This document shows, one piece after another, positions 52,524-60,908 of a DNA stretch of 64,000 nucleotides. The notes beneath the pieces are model-generated. The model ran no database searches. It had not been told where the DNA came from and saw only the letters and a program-made list of their open reading frames with translations. A program made the position numbers and the translations under genes. This DNA comes from Thermincola carboxydiphila (GTDB lineage Bacteria > Bacillota > Thermincolia > Thermincolales > UBA2595): assembly GCA_016841325.1 (NCBI GenBank), contig JAENZJ010000019.1, forward strand, positions 1-64,000, read 5' to 3'. Positions within the stretch are counted from its first letter, which is position 1, and the number at the start of each line of letters is the position of its first letter.

Positions 52524-52667
52524 GGTTTTCCCTCCCTGTCACATCTATGCCCTGTCTATATAATAATACCATAATCTGGCCCTGAGAACAAAAGATAGTT
52601 GAAGTAAAGAGAGTGCCTCAGATGAGACACTCCATGTCCTTTACACAAATATCAAAGCATTTGAAAT

Positions 52668-53066
52668 TTAACTGCAGCTGCAGCCGGAATCACAGGAAGG
52701 TCCGCATTCAGCTGACCCGCAGTCACAGGCCTGATTTCCCGACAGGGCTTTTGTAATAATAAGGTTTACACTCCTCAGGAGATTTTCAAAACTCTGGGAA
52801 GCATCAATATAAGCTTTAATAGCGGGATTGCCGTTCATCTTTTCTTCCATTTCAGAAACATTCTTCTTATCCTCATCACTAAGTTCCTGCCCGCTCATCT
52901 GTTTCCTGTAAATGTCTTCCTGAATTTTTTGAAATTCACTTACAATCCTGACAGCCTCCGGGTCTTGATTCATGCCTGATTCTTTTTCCCTCATGTTTTC
53001 GAGTTCGGCGCTGTTTGCAATCAGTTCGGCCAGTTCATTGGCCTTTTCCATAATTGCTGCTGACAT
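52668..53066 (-). CDS. YlbF/YmcA (RicA/RicF)-like protein with Cys-rich tail
   Basis: 132 residues. Residues 1-108 form the helical YlbF/YmcA domain (MEKANELAELIANSAELENMR, RIVSEFQKIQEDIYRKQMSGQELS). In Bacillus RicA, RicF and RicT form an iron-sulfur complex that promotes RNA processing, biofilm formation and sporulation, and ricA follows miaB as here. The last 20 residues hold seven cysteines (CDCGSAECGPSCDSGCSCS). This extra metal-binding-like tail is not typical. ATG 53066 follows GGAGGTGA. Confidence 0.82.
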   Translation of the reverse strand: MSAAIMEKANELAELIANSAELENMREKESGMNQDPEAVRIVSEFQKIQEDIYRKQMSGQELSDEDKKNVSEMEEKMNGNPAIKAYIDASQSFENLLRSVNLIITKALSGNQACDCGSAECGPSCDSGCSCS

Positions 53067-53183
53067 CTGACTCACCTCCAATATATATTATCTTCGACAT
53101 TAGGATATAAATACCTTTTTGTGAATGCTCCCCCAGCTACGATTAACGCTGCCAAACACCAGTTTGGTCTATTTGTTTCACAC

Positions 53184-54536
53184 CTAAAGAGGAGGGAGAC
53201 TTCTTGACGATTTGCTTAAATCAAGTTCCCCATCAAGATGCCAGGTCCCGGATTCGGTAATCCTGACCTTCAGTAACTTTCCTGTCATTTCCGGAGTACC
53301 CCCGAAAAGCACCAGCTTATTAGTCCTGGTACGTCCCTCCATCAGGTCCGGATTGCCGCTGTTGACCCCTTCAACCAGTATTTCGTGGGTTTTGCCCAGC
53401 TGGGCCAGATTATTTTCCTGGCTGATCCTGTTCTGCAGGGTAATCAGTTGCTGTATTCGTTCTTTTTTTACCTGGTCATGGACCTGTCCGGACATTTCAG
53501 CTGCAGGGGTCCCGGAACGCTTATTGTAAATAAAGGTAAAGGCAGCATCAAACCTGACCTGTTCCAGTAAATCAAGGGTCTCCCTGAAATCATCATCTGT
53601 TTCCCCCGGGAACCCCACAATAAGGTCGGTAGTAATACTGGCATGGGGTATTTTGGCCCTTATCTTTCCCACCAGCTCCAAATATGATTCTTTGGTATAT
53701 CCCCTGTTCATTTTTTTCAGGACCTCATTGCTGCCGGCCTGTACAGGAAGGTGGAAGTGTTCACAAACCTTTTCTGATGCAGCAATCACATCTATAAGCC
53801 TGTCATTGAAGTCCCTGGGATGTGAGGTCATATACCTGATTCTTGCCAGTCCGTCAACAATGTCCAGTTTCTGAAGCAGGTCGGCAAACTCGGTCCCGGG
53901 TTCCAGGTCCTTTCCATAGGAATTGACATTCTGACCCAGGAGCATTACTTCCTTGTAGCCTTCACTTACAAGTTCGGCAACTTCACGGGTTATGTCTTCC
54001 GGATGACGGCTTCGCTCCCTCCCGCGTACATAAGGAACGATACAATATGTACAGAAATTATTGCACCCATACATGATAGTTACATAAGCCCTGACACCTT
54101 CAATCCGCTTTGAAGGCAGGTTTTCGACTATACTCCCCTCCGTTTCCCAGATATCGACAACTGCCTGGCGTTCTTCCTTTATTTTGCCAACAAGTTCTGG
54201 CAGCCGGTGCACATTATGGGTCCCGAAAACCAGTTCCACATGAGGTGCGCGTCTCCTAACCTTTGCGGCCATTTCAGGCTGCTGTGTCATGCAGCCACAG
54301 ATCCCGATAATAAGGTCCGGATTTTCGCTTTTTAGGGCCTTTAGTTCCCCGATTCTTCCCCAGACCTTATTCTCGGCAGTTTCCCTGACACAGCAGGTAT
54401 TTAGCAGGATAATGTCAGCCCGGTTTACTTCAGCAGTTGGCTGGTACCCCATCTCCTGGAGCATTCCGGCAAGGATTTCCGAATCGCGTTCATTCATCTG
54501 GCATCCAAATGTCATTATGTGGTATTTTGGGGTCAT
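53184..54536 (-). CDS. miaB: tRNA-2-methylthio-N6-dimethylallyladenosine synthase
   Basis: 450 residues: the MTTase N-terminal domain (TFGCQMNERDSEILAGML, NTCCVRETAENK, GICGCM) holding one 4Fe-4S cluster; the radical SAM domain with CNNFCTYCIVPYVRGRERSR; and a C-terminal TRAM domain. It adds the methylthio group to i6A37 made by MiaA. ATG with GGAGG upstream. It is the first gene of the long repair/tRNA-modification operon that ends in hfq. Confidence 0.96.
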   Translation of the reverse strand: MTPKYHIMTFGCQMNERDSEILAGMLQEMGYQPTAEVNRADIILLNTCCVRETAENKVWGRIGELKALKSENPDLIIGICGCMTQQPEMAAKVRRRAPHVELVFGTHNVHRLPELVGKIKEERQAVVDIWETEGSIVENLPSKRIEGVRAYVTIMYGCNNFCTYCIVPYVRGRERSRHPEDITREVAELVSEGYKEVMLLGQNVNSYGKDLEPGTEFADLLQKLDIVDGLARIRYMTSHPRDFNDRLIDVIAASEKVCEHFHLPVQAGSNEVLKKMNRGYTKESYLELVGKIRAKIPHASITTDLIVGFPGETDDDFRETLDLLEQVRFDAAFTFIYNKRSGTPAAEMSGQVHDQVKKERIQQLITLQNRISQENNLAQLGKTHEILVEGVNSGNPDLMEGRTRTNKLVLFGGTPEMTGKLLKVRITESGTWHLDGELDLSKSSRSLPPL

Positions 54537-54754
54537 TTTGTTATTCCTCCATAGAAATCTTTTATTATTATATCACAATGGAGGAAAATATAGCAAAATT
54601 TCCTGCTACTGCGATCCTGATTATGTTACTTACCGCAAGCACTATTATTTCCTGAACCGAGGCGAAAATATATTATGTATTGACTAACATAACGTGTTAC
54701 TGTATATTTTTATTTAAGAAATATTGATTTACATTACTCCATAAAGGGGTTGGT

Positions 54755-55183
54755 TTGTTTGGGAACGAGGTAAAACTTCTCAGGATTGGTGAACTGGCCC
54801 GTTTAGCAGGGGTCACTTCCCGAACCATAGACTATTACACCCAAATGGGCATAATTAGTGAAGCAGCCCGGTCCCCCGGCAAACACCGGCTGTATTCTCA
54901 GGAAGCGCTGAAAACCATAAAAATTATCAAGGAATTACAAAAGCAGCACTATTCTCTGCAAGAGATCTATGCAATATTTAAAGAAAATAAAGATAGCGAC
55001 TTATTGGAAAAAACCGCAAATATCGGGAGGTATTTGGACAATTTACAAAAAGAAGTAGCCGGGCTCTATCCTGCTATCCGTCTCTGCGGGTCAGATGAAC
55101 AATTTAAATCAGTTTCATCGGATATAATAAACAAAAGCTTATTGGTTATGCAGTCATTAATTTTTATGATCAATAACCTTTAG
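54755..55183 (+). CDS. MerR-family transcriptional regulator
   Basis: 142 residues. The N-terminal winged helix is clear: LRIGELARLAGVTSRTIDYYTQMGII, then GKHRLYSQEALKTIKIIKELQKQHYSLQEI. The C-terminal half is helical and short with a single cysteine, so it is not a typical metal-responsive MerR; the effector is unknown. TTG start after AAAGGGG. It is divergent from miaB (218 bases) and 70 bases upstream of the CNNM transporter gene, which it may regulate. Confidence 0.88.
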   Translation: MFGNEVKLLRIGELARLAGVTSRTIDYYTQMGIISEAARSPGKHRLYSQEALKTIKIIKELQKQHYSLQEIYAIFKENKDSDLLEKTANIGRYLDNLQKEVAGLYPAIRLCGSDEQFKSVSSDIINKSLLVMQSLIFMINNL

Positions 55184-55233
55184 GTTAAAATTGGTTTATT
55201 AATTTTTAAAATTGAAAAAGGAGATGTTTTCCA

Positions 55234-56571
55234 ATAGAAAGTGTTATCTGGAGTTTGTTTAAAATATTTCTGGCATTATTCCTGGTACTGTTAAATGCAT
55301 TCTTTGTGGCAGCAGAGTTTTCTCTGGTTAAGGTCAGGAAGACCCGCCTGGCCGAACTCGAGGAAGGTGGTTCGAAAAGTGCAGCTGTCGCGCTTGAGGT
55401 TACTTCCAAACTGGATGCTTATCTTTCGGCGTGCCAACTGGGAATTACCCTCGCTTCCCTTGGACTGGGCTGGCTGGGCGAACCGGCCATTGCTTCCCTG
55501 CTGGAGCCCTTGTTTTCCGGTATAGTTGGCTGGTCGCCGGTTTACACACATACCGTTGCTGTAATTATTGCCTTTCTGATTATCACATTCCTCCATATTG
55601 TTCTGGGAGAATTGGTGCCTAAGTCACTGGCAATACAAAGCGCGGAAAAAACTGCCCTGGGGACAGCCGGACTGCTAAAACTGTTTTACCGCTTTTTCTA
55701 TCCGGCCATTTTTCTGCTTAACGGCCTGGCCAATTCTATTTTGAGGTTGTTTGGGATAACACCGGCGAATGAAGCAGACCTTGCCCATACTGAAGAAGAA
55801 CTGCGGATGCTGGTAGATGCCAGTGAACGCCATGGATACCTGGACAAAATGGAAAGTACACTCCTGGATAATGTCTTTGAGTTTTCCGACCGGATAGCCG
55901 GTGAAGTCATGGTTCCCAGACAAGACATGGTATGCCTTTATATTCAGGATTCGCTTGAAGAAGCATTGGATGTAATCAGGGATTACGGGCATACCAGGTA
56001 TCCCCTGTGTGATGGTGATAAAGATAATGTCATCGGTATGATCCATGTCAGGGATATGATTTCAGTCAGAGACAATCCGGTAAAAGAGATTTCACAGTTA
56101 AAGCGTGATATTTTAATCGTGCCCGAAGGTGTACCGATTTCCCACCTGGTCCAGAAGATGCGCAGCCAGCGAACTCATATGGCTGTGGTTGCCGACGAGT
56201 TCGGTGGTACTGCGGGTCTGGTCACAATCGAGGACCTGCTGGAAGAACTGGTTGGAGAGATTTATGATGAATTTGACCGGGAACAACCTCATGTAAAAAA
56301 GATTAATGATACTGATTATGAGGTTAATGGTCGGGTCCTGCTGGAGGATATCTCCGAGATTCTCGATATCGACATTGATGTGGAAGGTATCACAACCATT
56401 GGAGGATACATTTTCACCCACATAGGCCGGAAACCCAGGGCAGGTGATGAGGTTGAATTTGATGGTTATGTATTTCAAGCCTCAGAGGTTGTGTGTTCCA
56501 GAATATTAAAAGTGAAGATAATCAAAAAAAAGAAAACAGATAAACAGGCAGAAGTTAAGGAGGGATTATGA
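55234..56571 (+). CDS. CNNM/CorC (hemolysin C) family membrane protein, possible ATA start
   Basis: About 445 residues. A DUF21/CNNM membrane domain (LFLVLLNAFFVAAEFSLVKVRKTRLAELEEGG; GITLASLGLGWLGEPA) of 3-4 helices is followed by two CBS domains (VMVPRQDMVCLYIQDSLEEAL; VVADEFGGTAGLVTIEDLLEELVGEI) and a CorC_HlyC domain. Such proteins are thought to export or sense Mg2+. The start is uncertain: TTG 55255 has GGAG only one base before it, while AAGGAG (55218-55223) sits ten bases before in-frame ATA 55234. The gene overlaps htpX by four bases. Confidence 0.87.
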   Translation: MESVIWSLFKIFLALFLVLLNAFFVAAEFSLVKVRKTRLAELEEGGSKSAAVALEVTSKLDAYLSACQLGITLASLGLGWLGEPAIASLLEPLFSGIVGWSPVYTHTVAVIIAFLIITFLHIVLGELVPKSLAIQSAEKTALGTAGLLKLFYRFFYPAIFLLNGLANSILRLFGITPANEADLAHTEEELRMLVDASERHGYLDKMESTLLDNVFEFSDRIAGEVMVPRQDMVCLYIQDSLEEALDVIRDYGHTRYPLCDGDKDNVIGMIHVRDMISVRDNPVKEISQLKRDILIVPEGVPISHLVQKMRSQRTHMAVVADEFGGTAGLVTIEDLLEELVGEIYDEFDREQPHVKKINDTDYEVNGRVLLEDISEILDIDIDVEGITTIGGYIFTHIGRKPRAGDEVEFDGYVFQASEVVCSRILKVKIIKKKKTDKQAEVKEGL

Positions 56572-57422
56572 TGAGTAGCTTTGGAAATCAACTGAAAACC
56601 GCAATGTTTATGGGTCTTTTAACCATAATCGTTATTCTGGCAGGCGGCGCCCTGGGAGGTAAATCAGGATTAATTTTTGCATTAGTGATTGCGCTGGTAA
56701 TGAACGGGATAAGTTATTGGTACAGTGACAAGATAGTCATCAAAATGACAGGTTCAAAGCCACTGACCAGGCAGGATAACCCCAAACTGTACGAAATTGT
56801 TGAGTCCCTGGCATATAAAGCAGGTATACCTACACCTAAAATATATCTAACCCCTTCTGCCCAGCCCAATGCCTTTGCTACAGGACGCAATCCGGCACAC
56901 GGTGTAATCGCGGTTACCCATGGTTTGCTCCAATTATTAACTACTGAGGAACTTAAAGGGGTAATTGCCCACGAACTTGCCCACATTAAGAATCGCGATA
57001 TCCTGGTTGGCACTGTCGCTGCAGTGATGGCAGGTATTATTACCACTCTGGCCAATCTGGCCCAGTGGGCTTTGATGTTTGGCGGCCTTGGCGGTGATGA
57101 CGACGGTGAAGGTTCAGTACTGGCTGCCCTTCCCCTGATTATCCTGGGACCCATTGCCGCCCTCCTGATTCAAATGGCCATATCGCGTTCCCGTGAATAT
57201 CTTGCAGACTCTACCGGAGCTGCAATTTGCGGCAGCAGTGACGGCCTGGCCCAGGCATTGTTGAAACTTGAGCAGGGTGCCCGCTTAAGGCCTATGCAGG
57301 TTAACCCGGCAACCAGCCACATGTTTATTGTGAATCCATTATCGGGTCAACGCTTGATAAATCTTTTCAGTACCCACCCCCCTATTGCCGAACGCATCAA
57401 ACGCCTGAGAGACTTTAGATAA
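56568..57422 (+). CDS. htpX: HtpX-family membrane zinc metalloprotease
   Basis: 284 residues. Two N-terminal membrane helices, the zinc site HELAHIKNRD near residue 137 with a downstream glutamate in SREYLADSTGA, and two further helices (GTVAAVMAGIITTLANLAQWAL; LPLIILGPIAALLIQMAI). HtpX degrades damaged membrane proteins. The ATG overlaps the CNNM stop (ATGATG), so the two genes are coupled. A double-hairpin terminator follows. Confidence 0.95.
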   Translation: MMSSFGNQLKTAMFMGLLTIIVILAGGALGGKSGLIFALVIALVMNGISYWYSDKIVIKMTGSKPLTRQDNPKLYEIVESLAYKAGIPTPKIYLTPSAQPNAFATGRNPAHGVIAVTHGLLQLLTTEELKGVIAHELAHIKNRDILVGTVAAVMAGIITTLANLAQWALMFGGLGGDDDGEGSVLAALPLIILGPIAALLIQMAISRSREYLADSTGAAICGSSDGLAQALLKLEQGARLRPMQVNPATSHMFIVNPLSGQRLINLFSTHPPIAERIKRLRDFR

Positions 57423-57439
57423 TTAACATCATAAAAAAA

Positions 57440-57497
57440 GAACGGTTCTACACCGTTCCCGGCTGCTGTTAATACTCAGCAGCCTTTCGTTTTTTAT
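57440..57497 (+). terminator. Two-hairpin terminator after htpX
   Basis: GAACGG/CCGTTC and then GGCTGCTG (57461-57468)/CAGCAGCC (57477-57484) followed by TTTCGTTTTTT. The second stem with its T-run is a good intrinsic terminator. Confidence 0.82.
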
Positions 57498-57589
57498 GGT
57501 TTAAGCGCAGCCGTTTTGTGCCTGGCCTAAATAAAAAATTCTAATTAAGGGAAACTTATTAGTGGGAGCATTCGAAAGGGATGTAGCAA

Positions 57590-58993
57590 ATGATGAACAG
57601 CAAGTCATCCGGGAAATTATTAATATATTCCCTGGCTTCTATCCTTGGTTACCAGGCTGTAAAGTTTTTAGGCAGGCGAATGTTTAGGGATGTTGTAACT
57701 GATGCTGCCAAAACAATAATGACTGACCTGTATGATGAGAACCTGTGGGAACTGGTTTCGGCAGTAACAAAGTACACGCCTCAGGTGATCACCGAGACAA
57801 ACCTACGCGCCCAGGAAGGTAAGGTCATAAAACGCCCCCTGGGTTCGCCAAGGAAGTTTCCGGGTCTTGACCAATTAATGTTTAATATTAGTCAGCTGCA
57901 TACAATGCCGACTCCATTGGAAACTCCTGTGGACACAAAAATTATCATCGGTAAGGCCTGTAAACGTCCCCTGATAATTGATTTGCCGGTTATGGTAGCG
58001 GGAATGGCTTATGGTGCTGCACTTTCAGAAAAGGCTAAGGTTGCCCTTGCCAAGGGAGCCACATTGGCAGGAACTGCAACCAATACCGGTGAAGGGCCGT
58101 TTCTTCCCAGTGAGAGAAAGGCTGCTAAAAAACTAATTTTACAGTATAACCGCGGCAGTTGGAATAAATCCGATAACATCATTAAACAGGCAGATGCTGT
58201 AGAAATACAGTTTGGGCAAGGAGCAACCGGGGGAACGGGTCATAAAAACAATATAGGTTTTTTTGATATAAAGCTGCAAAAAGGCTTTGGAGTGGGACTG
58301 GGCAAGGATGCTGTCCTTCATGCCCGCCATGCTGAAGTTCCCCATCCTTCCCAAATACCCCGGCTGGTCAGCAAATTGAAGAGTATTGCCGGGGATATTC
58401 CTGTAGGTGCCAAAATAGGCGCAGGTAAGTATCTTGAAGGTGATATGGAGTGGCTGGTTAATGGTGGTGTGGATTTTATTACAATTGACGGTGCAGAAGC
58501 TGCCACCAAAGGCTCAGCCCCTATTTTACAGGACGATTTCGGGGTACCTACGGTCTTTGCTGTTGACCGGGCAGCAGAATTCCTGCACAAAAAAGGGCTG
58601 AATAATCAGGTGTCTTTAATAGCATCTGGGAAAATCCAAACTCCGGGAGATATTCTGAAGGTGCTTGCATTAGGCGCTGATGCTGCTTATATAGGCGGAA
58701 TATCCTTATTCGCCTTGTCACATACCCAGGTATTAAAGGCTCTGCCTTTTGAACCACCTACACAGGTCGTCTGGTATGACGGAAAATTTTCCGATAAGTT
58801 CGACGTGGCCACCGGGGCGCAGCACCTGTTTAAATATCTGAAATCCTGTAAAGAAGAAATCGAGGAAGGAGTCAGGGCATTAGGCAAGACATCTCTGTCC
58901 CAGGTTAACAAGGATGACCTATTTGCCCTGGATGAACCAATAGCTAAAGGTTTAGGTATTGCGATGGCATATACGCCATATATCCCCGATTAG
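57590..58993 (+). CDS. FMN-binding glutamate-synthase-like protein
   Basis: 467 residues resembling the central FMN domain of glutamate synthase (GltB domain 2). Motifs: VMVAGMAYGAALSEKAKVALAKGA, EIQFGQGATGGTGHKNN, FITIDGAEAATKGSAPI, and DILKVLALGADAAYIGG. The three cysteines that hold the [3Fe-4S] cluster in true GltS are absent, and there is no amidotransferase domain, so it is not a complete glutamate synthase; it may be an FMN oxidoreductase. It has an N-terminal hydrophobic helix (LLIYSLASILGYQAVKFL). A ferritin-like gene follows 17 bases later. Confidence 0.85.
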   Translation: MMNSKSSGKLLIYSLASILGYQAVKFLGRRMFRDVVTDAAKTIMTDLYDENLWELVSAVTKYTPQVITETNLRAQEGKVIKRPLGSPRKFPGLDQLMFNISQLHTMPTPLETPVDTKIIIGKACKRPLIIDLPVMVAGMAYGAALSEKAKVALAKGATLAGTATNTGEGPFLPSERKAAKKLILQYNRGSWNKSDNIIKQADAVEIQFGQGATGGTGHKNNIGFFDIKLQKGFGVGLGKDAVLHARHAEVPHPSQIPRLVSKLKSIAGDIPVGAKIGAGKYLEGDMEWLVNGGVDFITIDGAEAATKGSAPILQDDFGVPTVFAVDRAAEFLHKKGLNNQVSLIASGKIQTPGDILKVLALGADAAYIGGISLFALSHTQVLKALPFEPPTQVVWYDGKFSDKFDVATGAQHLFKYLKSCKEEIEEGVRALGKTSLSQVNKDDLFALDEPIAKGLGIAMAYTPYIPD

Positions 58994-59010
58994 GAAGGAG
59001 GCAGCACCTG

Positions 59011-59460
59011 ATGAAAGACCAGGAACTGATCAGAGAATTAAATAAGATCTTAACTCTGGAACATGGTCACCTCGGTATGTATGAAAATTTGTTGAATCAC
59101 CGGGATAAGGATATCCGCAGAACCTTCAGGCGGTTCATGGAAATTGAAAAAGAACATATAAACAAAATAACTGGAGTAATTTTAAACCTGGGTGGAAAGA
59201 CGTCCATTCTTGTGGAAGGCGGTGATATAATCGGACAAATTTTTGGGATTACTGTAAATGCCACCAGTGACCGGGACCTTATCAAGGCTTACAGTTTTAT
59301 TGAAAAGAAATCCCACCAGGGTTATGCGGACTTTGTTGCCAGACTTGAAAGCGACCCTGAAATCAGGAACCAATTCATTGCAGAAATAGCAAGTTCCAAT
59401 ATGATAGAAGCACAATTAATGCACCTTTGGCTGGAAGACAAATTAAAAAATTTAAATTAA
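59011..59460 (+). CDS. Ferritin-like domain protein
   Basis: 149 residues in a four-helix pattern with EHGHLGMYENLL and EIEKEHINKI near residues 17-55, then a second pair (SFIEKKSHQGYADFV; NMIEAQLMHLWLED). The ExxH-type residues fit a di-iron or metal-binding ferritin-like fold similar to DUF2383/rubrerythrin-related proteins. It starts 17 bases after the FMN-protein gene with GGAGG upstream, so the two may be an oxidative-stress or electron-transfer pair. Confidence 0.8.
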   Translation: MKDQELIRELNKILTLEHGHLGMYENLLNHRDKDIRRTFRRFMEIEKEHINKITGVILNLGGKTSILVEGGDIIGQIFGITVNATSDRDLIKAYSFIEKKSHQGYADFVARLESDPEIRNQFIAEIASSNMIEAQLMHLWLEDKLKNLN

Positions 59461-59496
59461 TGGCTGTCTGTTTATCCAAAACAGATTTTCTTAGCC

Positions 59497-59952
59497 TCAG
59501 CCGCCGCCGGACTGATTGTTATTCCCGGCCTCTGTCATCGGCGGATTTTCTGTTGCGGTTTCAGGTGGTGCATCACAAATTTCTATACCGGTTATCCTGA
59601 TCTTATTTTGCTGTGCCAGCCTGCTGACAAAGAATATAACACTGTCCTTGCTAATCTTTAATTGGTCGGCAATTGCATCAGGCGCAACCTGTTTATTTGC
59701 CTTGACAAGGTTCAGGATATCCTTTTCTACTTCTGTAACCCAGTCCTCAAATAGTGCTCTTACCTCAGGTGTAGCATAACTTCCCATTTCAGCTGCTTTG
59801 GTTACGGCAGATGTCATCTGACGGCACATTTCCGCGGGGTTAAAACCGGGTCCGGCCATTTTTCCCATCATCTCCTGGCCTTTTTTCATCATATCCGGGC
59901 CACAACCCATTTGTCCCATTGGACCCATTTTACCCATCATTCCCATCATCAC
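59497..59952 (-). CDS. Met/Gly-rich protein with winged-helix-like domain
   Basis: 151 residues. The first 35 are methionine- and glycine-rich (MMMGMMGKMGPMGQMG), a pattern seen in copper- or other soft-metal-binding proteins. Residues 60-130 look like a winged helix (VEKDILNLVKANKQVAPDAIADQLKISKDSVIFFVSRLAQQNKI). The C-terminal tail is acidic and glycine-rich. It lies 55 bases downstream of an ArsR gene on the same strand, so it is probably controlled by ArsR, perhaps in response to metal. The exact role is unknown. Confidence 0.65.
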   Translation of the reverse strand: MMMGMMGKMGPMGQMGCGPDMMKKGQEMMGKMAGPGFNPAEMCRQMTSAVTKAAEMGSYATPEVRALFEDWVTEVEKDILNLVKANKQVAPDAIADQLKISKDSVIFFVSRLAQQNKIRITGIEICDAPPETATENPPMTEAGNNNQSGGG

Positions 59953-60007
59953 ATTAATCCCTCCTCTGATTTTTATAATCTTTCTGAAAAAGAAGTTCCC
60001 ATTTAAA

Positions 60008-60352
60008 TTATTTTTTCAGAAACCAGGGTTGACAGGAGCAAAATGCCTGCGGTCCTTCAATTTCACCATCATCAGCAGAGGTGTATGTTTCACAGGCAGA
60101 GAGCAGTTCAGTCAGGCCCCTGTCCTTTATCCGGTAATAAATAAAAGCTCCCTTACGTTCGGCCTCGACAAGTCCGGCTTCACGAAGCACCCTGAGGTGA
60201 AAAGATACCAGTGTCTGAGGCAGTCCGGTATCATTCATTATTCCGGAAACAGAGCACTCTTCATTTCCAATTGCTGAAATTATCCTTAAACGGTTTGCAT
60301 CAGCCAATATCTTAAGGAATTTTGCAATCCTTTCGATAGCCTCCAAACCCAT
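60008..60352 (-). CDS. ArsR-family transcriptional regulator
   Basis: 114 residues with the ArsR winged helix: LKILADANRLRIISAIGNEECSVSGIMNDTGLPQTLVSFHLRVLREAGLVEAERKGAFIYYRI. Cysteines at the alpha3 helix (EECSV) and near the end (CETY, FCSCQPW) could bind metal, for example arsenic or cadmium. ATG with GGGTGG upstream. It represses its own gene and the Met-rich gene that follows. Confidence 0.9.
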   Translation of the reverse strand: MGLEAIERIAKFLKILADANRLRIISAIGNEECSVSGIMNDTGLPQTLVSFHLRVLREAGLVEAERKGAFIYYRIKDRGLTELLSACETYTSADDGEIEGPQAFCSCQPWFLKK

Positions 60353-60530
60353 TTGATCACCACCCTTTAATTACCACAGTTCATGAGCTGTGAACCGGCA
60401 TATATGAGCCAATATTTATATTTATCTTTATTCATATAATAAACCTGAAGACATTAAGTGTCAATAGTTTCGCTGTCAAAAAACTCTGATATGCTTTCCT
60501 AAATATTAAAATAACCCCCCGTCAGGGGGG

Positions 60531-60797
60531 TTACCGGAAACTTAATGGTATGCGCAGTTTTTGGCCGGGATAGATGTTAGGACCATCAAGGTTATTCATC
60601 TTAATGATTCTTGAGACCACCTTTTGAATGTTCTCTCCATTGACATTATCTCTGGAAATGTCCCATAAAGTATCACCCGGCAAAACTACTACTTCAGTGA
60701 ACCTATTTTCTTTACTGTTATCTAATGCTGGTTTAAGAATCAGTGATAGTACCATAATTATAAGCAGAACCCATAATATTGTTTTTCCTGACTTCAT
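60531..60797 (-). CDS. Second YneA-like LysM protein
   Basis: 88 residues: one N-terminal membrane helix (TILWVLLIIMVLSLIL), a short linker, then a LysM domain (VVVLPGDTLWDISRDNVNGENIQKVVSRI, LDGPNIYPGQKLRIPL). It is very like the yneA product at 34362-34691 (same VxxGDTLWxIS and YPGQKxxIP). ATG 60797 follows GGAGG. A LexA-like half-match AACAAATGTTC (60844-60854) lies just upstream. It may be a second SOS division inhibitor or a spore/cell-wall LysM protein. Confidence 0.75.
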   Translation of the reverse strand: MKSGKTILWVLLIIMVLSLILKPALDNSKENRFTEVVVLPGDTLWDISRDNVNGENIQKVVSRIIKMNNLDGPNIYPGQKLRIPLSFR

Positions 60798-60908
60798 GTC
60801 CTCAGTACCTCCTGAACATTCGTACGGTATCCAATGGAACGATAACAAATGTTCTGCTGTCATATTTTGTATAACCTATCGGTCAGGAACCCGGATATTA
60901 TTAACTTT

